DNA of 26,127 nt. Origin: Chara braunii. Lineage: Eukaryota > Streptophyta > Charophyceae > Charales > Characeae. The DNA lies in assembly GCA_003427395.1 (NCBI GenBank), contig BFEA01000032.1, forward strand, positions 3,855,703 through 3,881,829. Direction: 5' to 3'. This document shows, in pieces, positions 17,161 to 24,690 of the stretch; the stretch's first letter is position 1, and each line of letters starts with the position of its first letter. The notes under the pieces were generated by a model. That model saw only the letters and a program-made list of their open reading frames with translations, did no database searches and was not told the origin of the DNA. The translations under genes were made by a program, and so were the position numbers.

Positions 17161-17246
17161 AGTGTTTATCTTCTCTCCTTTCCTCTCCTCTCCTCTCCCC
17201 TCCCCCCTCCCCTCTCTTCCTCCCGTCTCCTCTCCTCTCCTCCTCT
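17160..17246 (+). repeat. Pyrimidine-rich array, inverted copy of the 16.4-kb array
   Basis: Read on the minus strand it contains GAGACGGGAGGAAGAGAGG in the same order of blocks as 16450-16469, followed by GGGGAGGGG and GGAGA units. The two arrays are therefore inverted copies about 650 bp apart, not independent microsatellites. Confidence 0.8.
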
Positions 17247-17304
17247 GGATCTGAGGTTCTTTAATTCCATTCTTATTCTGAAAGAACAAANGAAAAATCG
17301 AACC

Positions 17305-17323
17305 AAAAAAAAAAAAAAAAAAA
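17305..17323 (+). repeat. A19 run
   Basis: An uninterrupted A run, possibly a retroposon tail; the preceding sequence is unassigned and contains one N. Confidence 0.5.
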
Positions 17324-17423
17324 GAAACTACCCGCCCTACCCAGGAAAGCGGCTCTATACATCATCATCAGCACAACTATGAGTGTCCCCTTCCTGACTT
17401 AGTGTCAGCAGCCCATGGATGGC

Positions 17424-17462
17424 GCCCTGCCTCGCTGGCAGGGCAGCAAAACAAAACAAAAC
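17424..17462 (+). repeat. 8-bp hairpin followed by (AAAAC)n tail
   Basis: GCCCTGCC-TCGCT-GGCAGGGC (17424-17444) is a perfect 8-bp stem with a 5-nt loop. Two to three bases later an AAAAC repeat and A-rich DNA begin. This looks like the 3' end of a retroposed RNA. Confidence 0.5.
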
Positions 17463-17941
17463 AAGAAAAAAAGAAAACGAGCAAGACAAAGCTGAAACTA
17501 GCTCAAATAGCGGGCAGATATGTTATTCAAAATATTGAGGTGAGTACTACATCTTTCACAGCCTACCCGACATACTCGTCCATTTTATTTTATTTTTCTA
17601 TTACTGGCGGGCCTGTAGGGCCCAAACATTTTGTTTTGGCCGAGCCTCCCCCATACCCCCGAAAAATGTGGTGTGACGTATATTCTCGTTTTTCCCAACA
17701 CTGAGAAAGGCAGTGGTGGTGTAAGCAGAAAAACTAGAGGGGGGGGGAAGATCCAAAAGAGTAAACAGAATCTGAACCTGAGTTTATCCAGAAAAACTTG
17801 AGGGAAGGATCCAGAAGGACATAATCACATTGTGATGTGCAGTATGCTAAATGAACGAAGCGAGGATGGCAACCATGCCACAATCAGGGGTACAGTGGGA
17901 AAGAAAACAAGGAGAAAAAGCAACTAAAGTCAGAGCACTAG
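17463..17941. other. Unassigned sequence
   Basis: No gene, tRNA or clear repeat. GGGGGGGGAAG at 17740 and 17840-17940 are low-complexity purine stretches. Confidence 0.4.
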
Positions 17942-18070
17942 CTTTTTTTTGGCAGGGGGGGGAACCCCTAACATTGTTTTTCATCGGCCAGGACTTGAAC
18001 TGATGATCTGTTTATCATGTGTTGTAATGTGCCAGTGTTGAAACCCTGTACGTCTTGGGCACCAAATTAC
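17942..18070 (-). repeat. A-tailed tRNA-like element
   Basis: On the minus strand there is a perfect B box, AGTTCAAGTCC (near 18003-17993), about 34 nt after TGGCACATTAC, an A-box-like string. The arms ATGAT/ATCAT sit where an anticodon stem would be. It ends in TGCC and an A run (17943-17950, T on the plus strand). The A-to-B distance is about 10 nt short of a tRNA, so this is a degenerate tRNA-derived retroposon. Confidence 0.45.
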
Positions 18071-19251
18071 CAATGCATTTTTCAGGCGCCAGTGCTCAAA
18101 GAACCATCCTCTCGCCAAGAAATTTCCCAGGTTGCAAGCCTTATCTTCGACATCCCCTGTGCCCTGGTATTTTTGCCCCTTGGCCATTTCGGCATCAGAG
18201 CCCCTTTTCAATTTTTTAACTCTTTGGCACCACCAGTTCAGTTTGGGAATGCTCAGACCCACCCTCAACCGGTTACAGTGCTTATGTGGGCGGTCACAGT
18301 ACTATTTCCATTCATTCTATGCTTGTTTTCAACATGTGACCACGGTGCTGATTGGACTCTTCAAATGCTGAGTCTAGTCAGGGTCAGCCTCCCTCTCCTC
18401 CTTGCCGCTGCCTCTTACCATCAGATTCTTTGATCCTGCTGTATTGAGTTTGTGTATGAGAGTCAAGCCTCTCCTTTCCCTGCACAACCTCTCTGCACCA
18501 ATCCTGTTACACTGGTATTGGAGCAGCACTTTTATCTAAGCTGTTTTCCCTACTTCCCTCCCATCCATCTGATAGCCACAGTTCTCCACTGCTGACGTGC
18601 GATCATAACTTGTGAAGAGCAGCTGTCCAAGACCCTGACGATCATCAGGCTGTCGAGGAGGAATTTTCATATGCCATATCATCTGCAGTACCACATGAAT
18701 TGTTCATTTGCCATGTCACTTGAGCTCCACGGCCATGCCAGGCCATCGAGGAGAGAACTTTGTCCACGAAGTGCCCATATATTCTGCGCCCATCCATGCT
18801 CTGCCTGCCGCCCGCTTGGACTGCCTCTATGCTCTCTTTACCAATGCCTCTAAAGATCTCTCAAAACACCCTGTTCTCGCCTATTTCGAGTCGTTGTCTG
18901 ACTTAATACTAGCATAGAAGGCGATCCCAGTTCCCATTCGATCCCGAGTGTGCTTAAAGTAGTGGGTAAATAGAAATTTGACCTGGCATGAAGAAACTTG
19001 TTGTTCAACATCTTTGACAGTTGAACCAGTTTCCCCCAAAGCTCTTTTCTTTCCTTTCCTGTTGCACGGAACTTTCACCACATTCTCTGGTTTTCAACTG
19101 TGCTTTGAATGCGACTTAGTTTGTCACCATTCATTCGACCAATGTCAAGATCAGCCAAGTTTGATGTTTCCCCAACAAAGAGCAAAGAAATTGTTGTTTT
19201 TTTTTCCCCGTTTTTCCACACCTTTTTTTCATTTGTAATTTGTAAAGCTTT
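18071..19251. other. Unassigned sequence
   Basis: Several short open frames exist, the longest on the plus strand at 18017-18433, but none resembles a known protein. No RNA gene is seen. Confidence 0.45.
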
Positions 19252-20250
19252 TGCGAGGAACTGGGTCCTCGGCAGGCCTAAGGGACTCTGTTACAGAAGT
19301 GCCCGCCCTAAGTGAAGGTGGGCCTAACAAATCTCAAGAGGCCCTCTGCTGTCAATTTCGTATTCGGGGTCCAGGAAGTTGTGACGCGCCAGTTGGTTGA
19401 GGGAAACACAGGCCGAGCAGCAAAGACATTCCACGGCCTTCCAGGCCTTTCCTGAAATGCAGGCCCTGGGCAAGAATCGCAGCCTCATACTCCGACAGTT
19501 GGGAGGCCCAACTGAACGAGGCCCAGTAGCTGCAACAGAGGCCCAGCCTCCTGGGGCCTACCGGAAGCTTCTGGGCAGAGGCCCAGGCCAGCCAGGCCGC
19601 CGAGGGAGGCAGGCTCTTTCCATATAGGAAAGAGCTCGCTGCCTGTGCTCATTCAGGCACTTGCATGCTAGCGGCAGCGCTGCTGGAGCGGACGCTCGTG
19701 GGCTGCTGCTGGCGCTAAGGGCAAGGAGCAAAGCGCATGCGGTCGTGCAAGAAGCAGGGCGCTGCTGAGGGCAGCGCCATAGCCCAGCCTCCATAGCTGG
19801 ATGGGCTTGGACTACAGTGAGGCGCAGGGGTGTTCTTCGGGTGTATAGAGGGAAGACGTGGGAGTAAGTCAGGGCAGAGAGAGGAGGAGGAGGAGGAGGA
19901 GGAGGATGTGAGGGCACATACCTGGTATTGGCGATGGTCTGCATGGAGCGACATCTTCAAGCACTTCATTGGCCGGTGACGTCAACAGTTGCATTGTCAA
20001 CTAGTAGGCAGAACAGTAGCTGTGTAGGAAGTAGGCTGGGCGCCGAGCGCCAAGTAGGGAGAAGGGACTGGACTCTTATGTTGGTGGTGGCGAGAGCAAG
20101 CTCTCATTGACATTGGTTTTCAGTCTTACGAATCTCCATTGGTGTCATATTGGTGCAATGCTGCTTACTGGACACTGAGATACTATCTGGCTTTCAATGT
20201 GATTGTGCATTCTGGTTATTGTCATCTCGCTGTTGCTCATTTTCCTTGCA
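19252..20250 (+). repeat. Probable solo LTR of the gypsy family (copy B)
   Basis: It begins TGCGAGGAACTGGGTCC, matching TGCAAGGAATATGGCCC at the start of the 24691 LTR, and ends CTTTCAATGTGATTGTGCA... to TTCCTTGCA, matching the 25755 end. It therefore has the TG...CA termini of an LTR and is about 1 kb long. CTTT precedes the TG and CTTTT follows the CA, compatible with a short, slightly eroded target duplication. No internal retrotransposon sequence adjoins either side, so recombination to a solo LTR is likely. A (GAG)n tract lies at 19880-19905. At the place of the TATA box in copy A it reads GCCAAGTAGGGAG. Confidence 0.8.
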
Positions 20251-20322
20251 CTTTTCTGGATGTGTTTTTTCCTGCTTGTAAGTTTTCCAATCCTGCTTCT
20301 AACTACCCCTTGTTTGCCCTTC

Positions 20323-20535
20323 CTTTTTTTTTTTTTCAAAATAAGAACCGTACGGTTCTGGCTCCTTTCCATTCTGGGGAGCATCAGTCCGGGTTCTTAT
20401 TCCACCGGCAAGTCAAGGACATTACAACAGCAACTCACACACGCTCCTCCCCATTATGGTTGAGAGGCCTGAGTGGATGGCATTATTACTTCACATGGGA
20501 AGGATGTATCACCCCTCACCCCTGCCTAAGTTAGC
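20323..20535 (-). mobile_element. SINE-like family, copy 5
   Basis: The minus strand reads GCTAACTTAGGC, GGGGTGAGGGG, TACATCCTTC, CTTGACTTGCCGGTGGAATA, AGAACCCGGACTGATGCTCC, CCAGAATGG and AGGAGCCAG. It then has the perfect palindrome AGAACCGTACGGTTCT (20344-20359) and an A tail (T run 20323-20336). The first blocks are shared only with copy 6, so copies 5 and 6 form a subfamily with a different 5' half from copies 1 and 2. Confidence 0.88.
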
Positions 20536-20584
20536 GTAACTAATATAGTTTCTGGGGCTAATTCTACTCTGACTACTATAACTC

Positions 20585-20648
20585 TAATTGTCTACCGCTG
20601 TCAATCCTATGAGGCCTAATTGTCTACCGTTGTCAATCCTATGAGGCC
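20585..20648. repeat. 32-bp tandem duplication
   Basis: TAATTGTCTACCG(C/T)TGTC followed by AATCCTATGAGGCC occurs at 20585-20616 and 20617-20648, with one difference. Confidence 0.96.
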
Positions 20649-20735
20649 TATCCCTGCTTATTCCTCTCAGCTACTTGGCTGTCAGATTTGCAATGAGATC
20701 TAGAATCGCTAGTTCGGCCTCTTGCTATCAGTTTG

Positions 20736-20753
20736 CTAAAACCCTAAACCCTA
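20736..20753 (-). repeat. Short telomere-like block (CCCTAAA)2
   Basis: CTAAAACCCTAAACCCTAGG is in C-strand orientation of the plant telomere repeat and is too short to show origin. Confidence 0.6.
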
Positions 20754-21029
20754 GGCGCTCAGAGGTTGCAGTTACTTCCAATGTAGAACTTATCCAAAGC
20801 ATGGTGCTCCCTCTGCTGTACCTCATCCGGAATCTACGGCTCTGTGGAGTCATTTCCATTCCCCCTCCTCTATTCTGAAGGCATACCTTACAGAAACCCG
20901 GGTGCTCTTCTTTTAACCTCCACACAGTATGGAATGGTGATAAACTCCTGTGGACCTGCTTTCGGTCTTGCTGTTCTTTGGAATTAGTCAGAGTGTGCCG
21001 CATTTTATCCAGAACCTAGTGTCATGTCT

Positions 21030-21800
21030 GTGAGGTGTGTTCAGCTTCCGAGTGTGTCTGGTAACTGGAGTAGATGTGAGCAATTATGCCTCCAATGGCC
21101 AAAGAGAATCCTGTCCTGCTCTATCGTCACTATCTTGCCTTCTCCTAAGTGGTGTTTTGAAAATGCAACTATTATTTTGCTTTTGTTTGCTATCTTGTTT
21201 TCTATTTTCTTACGGGTGTTTTGAAAATGCAACTCCTTTTCCAGCGTCCCCTGTACTCTAATTCTACCATATACAACACTTCTTCCCACACCTCTTGGGT
21301 GGCCAATGCAATGCGGTCAGTCCTCTCTTGGCATCTGCGTTTCCATATTATCCGTAAGGTGGCTAGCCTTACTGTCTGGGAAAAAAACAACCTCGTACCC
21401 TTGCCATAAGTTTGGTAACTGCAGTCCTAGGAGTGGTAGTTGGTCTGTTGGAAGAATTTCATTTGTGACTGAGAGCCACAGTGCTGATGTGTGTTTCCAG
21501 AGTTGTTGTGCCTTTTGACAGAGTAGAAGACAATGCTCTGTCCTCTGTCAACCCGTTTGAACAGCTGGCACAGAGTTCCCTGTAGAGGGGACCGCGTCTG
21601 AACATTCCTTTTCTAATACAACCATGAGTTTACTGGTAGGGCCCGGTGGGCGAGTAGCCACTGAAAACTTTTTAGTTTAACTGCTATTATGGAAAGAGTT
21701 CTACTCCAGGGGGGAAAGGAGTGTGTTGTTAGGTGGTATGTTGAGGCGTGTTTCCCATCTATCTTTTATGATTTGGGTGATTGAGACAGATGTCGTTCTT
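21030..21800 (-). pseudogene. Broken LINE ORF2 3' end (zinc-binding tail)
   Basis: On the minus strand, in shifting frames, one reads KSFQWLLAHRALPVNSWLY, then GPLYRELCASC, then CLLLCQKAQQLWKHTSALW and LPLLGLQLPNLWQGYEV, then LRIIWKRRCQERTDRIALA. This order is characteristic of the C-terminal zinc-binding region of plant LINE reverse transcriptases (CX2C with a downstream C and the LW motif). At least two frameshifts and a stop interrupt it. The intact LINE at 1-6180 does not reach this region, so the two cannot be compared here. A 60-64-bp imperfect duplication (21131-21234) lies within it. Confidence 0.7.
21131..21234. repeat. Imperfect 60-64-bp tandem duplication
   Basis: TATCTTG at 21131 and 21191 starts two units, each containing an exact GGTGTTTTGAAAATGCAACT (21151-21170 and 21215-21234). 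Confidence 0.85.
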
Positions 21801-22425
21801 AGTGTATTTACCAGGGTTAGATGCCGCCTTCTAGAAATCTTACTCGGATTCCGGAAAACACCTTGCATAGACTAGTCCCGTCGAGGAAGCTATATGACCT
21901 ATGGCTTCACGAGGTAATCCCAAAAACAAAAACAAAAACTCTTCATGTAGATAGGACCACCGGATGGATAGTATTCGGAATACCCCGATGATTTCACTAT
22001 CATGCCTTGGCATTGAAGGGTAAATACATAAGAAGGGATAAGTAAGACAGATACGTCCGAATTCACCTATAGACATAGTCGCAAGGAACAAGTAAGGAAA
22101 GCTTTAAAGTTGCGCCCTATAAGGGCAAATTGAAACTTGATCATGGAATCAGACTAAAAAGGGATTTGACTTTGGGCTTAGTCTAAAAATTGAAGGAGTT
22201 CTCTCCGTATATCTTAATGAGAAACTCTATGTATTTTGAGACTATATCAACGAAGAGGAGGAAATCACAGCAGTATGATCTTTTCATCAGACCAAATCAA
22301 TTATTAAGCATAGTGATATGACTACACAACAATGGTTGGTGAGAAGATTGACTGAAAGGATGACTTCTTATATACATGTATTGCTTTATTAAGGATTTGC
22401 GTGAGTGGGCCTTGATAAGTTACAT
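21801..22425. other. Unassigned sequence
   Basis: A minus-strand frame of 83 codons (22091-21840) is open with a plausible-looking hydrophobic composition, but I recognise no family. The plus strand is interrupted in all frames. No repeats are seen. Confidence 0.4.
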
Positions 22426-22508
22426 TCTGCCTACGGTTTACCGGGCAGTTCTGTTTGTGACACCATATATATATATATATATATATTACCGGGCAGTTCT
22501 GTTTGTGA

Positions 22509-22548
<40 letters not shown>

Positions 22549-22750
22549 TCACAAACAGAACTGCCCGGTAAACCGTAGGCAGAAAGAGAGAAGAGGACAA
22601 CAAACGAGGGGCTGTGACAAACTGTTTCGTCGGAGTTTCACTGACTCATCAGGAGGCTGATATATATATATATATATATCGTCAAATAGAACTGCCCGGT
22701 AAACCGTAGGCAGAGAGGGAGAAGAGGACAACAAACGAGTATATATATAT
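22426..22750. mobile_element. (TA)n-flanked palindromic repeat complex carrying a hammerhead motif
   Basis: One sequence module is present four times around (TA)n tracts. Plus-strand partial copies lie at 22426-22461 and 22486-22510; inverted copies lie at 22547-22608 and 22680-22739. 22486-22571 is a perfect 86-bp palindrome: 25-bp arms around (AT)18. The last two copies are direct repeats of each other and share CTGCCCGGTAAACCGTAGGC plus GAAGAGGACAACAAACGAG. The module folds into a hairpin (CTGCC/GGCAG with CGGT/ACCG inside). Between the direct copies lies a hammerhead ribozyme motif on the minus strand. Each module border abuts (TA)n, so TA tracts may be the target or part of the element. 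It could be a Penelope-like or retrozyme-like derivative, or a Micron-type MITE. Confidence 0.7.
22605..22661 (-). ncRNA. Hammerhead ribozyme motif (candidate type I)
   Basis: The minus strand reads CTGATGAG (22652-22645), then stem II arms TC(AG)..(C)GA closed as GTC/GAC, then CGAAAC (22629-22624). A 3-bp stem III follows (ACA/TGT with loop GTT), and then the cleavage triplet GTC (22618-22616). All invariant hammerhead core positions (CUGAUGA, GAA, A-U closing pair, NUH) are present in the right order. Stem I is the weak point: the strand before CTGATGAG (AGCCTC) does not pair convincingly with ACAGCC after the cleavage site. Activity may need a dimer or a longer-range partner, or the copy may be decayed. 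Confidence 0.65.
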
Positions 22751-23284
22751 GCATAGTTATGTGGGTATTGTATGTATGGGGCTAAGGTTGAGTTGTGGTT
22801 TCACGTTTAATTGAAACCGCCCTAGTCGACCGGCGTACGCTTTATCCTTGGGAGATCAACACCCCAAGTGACGAACGACGTCCGGGTTCAACAGGCGTTT
22901 TAATCGCGTGTGCCTTTACTACAGCGAGCGAGCAAACGCCCTCGGCTGACTCACCTCTGCAAATGCACGTAAAAGCTTTCGCATGTGGGTCAGTAGCTCG
23001 GTGGGGATACACCCCTAAGGGTGGTGACAACCCCTTAGGGAAGAAAGCTTATGCCCCGCGAGAACCTATCCTGTCGTAGGGGACTGCAGGATGTACAGCT
23101 GGTGCACCCGGTTAGAGCGGCGAAGGGACGACGCGACCACGGCCGTCTCGGCGGCTCGCGGGATTATTCTACGTCATCCCCGAGTTGTCTTTTGAAATTG
23201 GTTTTGTTTTACTCTTGCATGACATGGCCGGGAGGGCTCCCGCCTCTTCGCGAGAAAAGACGGGGACCGATGCGCTCGACAACG
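22751..23284. other. Unassigned GC-rich segment with hairpin
   Basis: Base composition shifts to GC/CpG-rich from about 22810. CCCTAAGGG (23020-23028) and CCCTTAGGG (23031-23040 region) form a 9-bp stem. Nearby AGTAGCTCGGTGGGGA and GGTTAGAGCGGCG are A-box-like, but no tRNA folds. The reading frame across 23051-23434 is only recognisable as retrotransposon from about 23285. The segment could be another element's LTR. Confidence 0.4.
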
Positions 23285-23434
23285 TCTAACGAGTTTTTGG
23301 TGGCTGATGGCTTGCTCTTCCTTGATAAAGCAGGGAAGAAGTGTTTGTGTGTCCCTCGTAGCGAGTCCTTGCACAGTTTGTGCTTAGGAGAGTGTCACGA
23401 CGCCACATGGCACTTCAGTTACAAGAAAACTTGA
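23285..23434 (+). pseudogene. Ty3/gypsy integrase zinc-binding (H2C2) remnant
   Basis: The translation NEFLVADGLLFLDKAGKKCL, CVPRSESLHSLCLGECHDAT, WHFSYKKT is the usual gypsy sequence just before and into the integrase H2C2 domain (the two His of the HDA...H motif are visible). A stop follows KKT, and the domain continues in another frame at 23455. Everything upstream (reverse transcriptase, RNase H) is missing. Confidence 0.8.
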
Positions 23435-23454
23435 ACTAACTTCGTACAACGATT

Positions 23455-23997
23455 ATGGTGGTTGAGGAAGCAAAGAAGTATGTTGAGACACGCCAGGTTT
23501 GTCAGAGAGACAAACCAAGAACCCAAGCACCTCTAGGACTTGTCAAACCTCTGCCTATTCCTGCTGGACCGGGAGAGAGTTTGTCCATGGACTTCATGGA
23601 CACTCTCGTGTCCAGCAAGTCTGGGAAGAGGCACATTTTCAGCATCGTAGACAGATTCTCTAAGTATGCTAGGTTAGCTGCGTTGCCAAAGACCGCTAAG
23701 ACAGAGCTTGTGATCAAGATGTTCATGGAAAAGCGGGTTAGAGATTTCGGATTGCCTAAGTCTATAGTGAGCGACAGACAGGTGCAGATGACATCCGAGA
23801 ACCATCCCGAAGCTAACGGACAGGCTGAACAAATGAATCGGGTAGTCCAGCACCTGCTGAGGCATTACACAAAGCCCAGCCATGACCGGGATGAGAAGCT
23901 TCCTCTCATCACCAATCTGCACAATAATGGTGTGCATAGTACAACTGCTCAGACACCGAATCAGCTGCACCTTGGATGGAAGCCAAGGACACCATAA
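23455..23997 (+). pseudogene. Ty3/gypsy integrase catalytic core, internally deleted
   Basis: This frame encodes the DDE strand-transfer core. VVEEAKKYVETRQVCQRDKP is the end of the zinc finger, with the first Cys of the pair replaced by Arg. PLPIPAGPGESLSMDFMDTL holds the first catalytic Asp, and HIFSIVDRFSKYARLAALPK the core strands. DFGLPKSIVSDRQ holds the second Asp. QMTSENHPEANGQAEQMNRV holds the catalytic Glu. Between VSDR and VQMTS about 20-25 residues usual in the family are absent, so the fold would be broken. The frame ends in a stop after KPRTP, where related proteins run on. Confidence 0.9.
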
Positions 23998-24020
23998 GAC
24001 TTCCTACTGCCTGACACTAG

Positions 24021-24266
24021 ATGACTGCTGCACCGGGTAGCATCGAGTTCAGTATAGAGTACAAGAAGATGCTGCAGAAGGCTACTGTACAAATTCAGAA
24101 ACCTCAGATTGCAATGATTGCATCTGAGAGCAGATGTAGAAGGGAGTCAAAGTTTCCAGTGGGAGAAAGGGTTTGGGTCAAGTCGTCAGAATTCACAGTA
24201 GAAATCGATATCTTGTGCAATCTACTGCCACAGTACTTCGGACCGTGGGAAGTCCTTGCTATGTGA
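24021..24266 (+). pseudogene. Ty3/gypsy integrase C-terminal region, part 1
   Basis: The segment continues in a new frame. FPVGERVWVKSSEF and LLPQYFGPWEVL are the GPY/F-like module of gypsy integrases, where the GPW triad is the hallmark. It ends by frameshift within GPWEVL, and the homology resumes at about 24268. Confidence 0.85.
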
Positions 24267-24618
24267 TCTGTCTACCCCATCTGATCCTGATGGTCCTTCA
24301 AATGTGATCCGTCTACTCCTGCATCTATGCACTGACCCAGTCTTCCATGCCTCTAAACTTCTTCCTCTCGCTCGGACTGGTCAATTTCCTTCAAGAAGGT
24401 CAATGCTGCCCCCAACCATGGGTGGGCACATGGACATCAAACAGATTGTAGAGCACAAGTTAATGCCTGTTCCTAAGCCTGTTGGCAGAGGAAGACCTCT
24501 GAAACCACGGATGCAGTTCCGGGTCAGATTCAAGCACCACATCGATCCTAAAGAAGACAGATGGTTCATAAGAGAGGAGCTGATAAAGACAGCACCTCAC
24601 GTCGTCTCCAGTTATTAG
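24256..24618 (+). pseudogene. Ty3/gypsy integrase C-terminal region, part 2, chromodomain-like tail
   Basis: After a one-step frame change the homology continues as DPDGPSNVIR, then TDPVFHASKLLPLA and FPSRRSMLPPT. The tail FRVRFKHHIDPKEDRWFIREEL through VVSSY resembles a chromodomain (strand-turn-strand with the ED.W motif and C-terminal helix), which in chromoviruses directs insertion to chromatin. It stops at 24616-24618, 60 bp before the polypurine tract. Confidence 0.85.
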
Positions 24619-24677
24619 ACATCTTTGAAGGGGAAGCATAAAGTGGATTCAGAGCTATCTCAGAGGCTTTTGAAGCT

Positions 24678-24690
24678 GAGGGGGAGGAAG
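24678..24690 (+). other. Polypurine tract of gypsy element
   Basis: GAGGGGGAGGAAG lies immediately before the TG that starts the 3' LTR, the position from which plus-strand DNA synthesis is primed. Confidence 0.75.

Noticed and set aside
18017-18433. 138-residue plus-strand protein
   Set aside because: No motif or family resemblance, and it overlaps a tRNA-like retroposon.
21840-22091. Organelle-derived open frame on the minus strand
   Set aside because: The translation looks hydrophobic and plausible, but I cannot name a matching organelle gene, so it is left unassigned.
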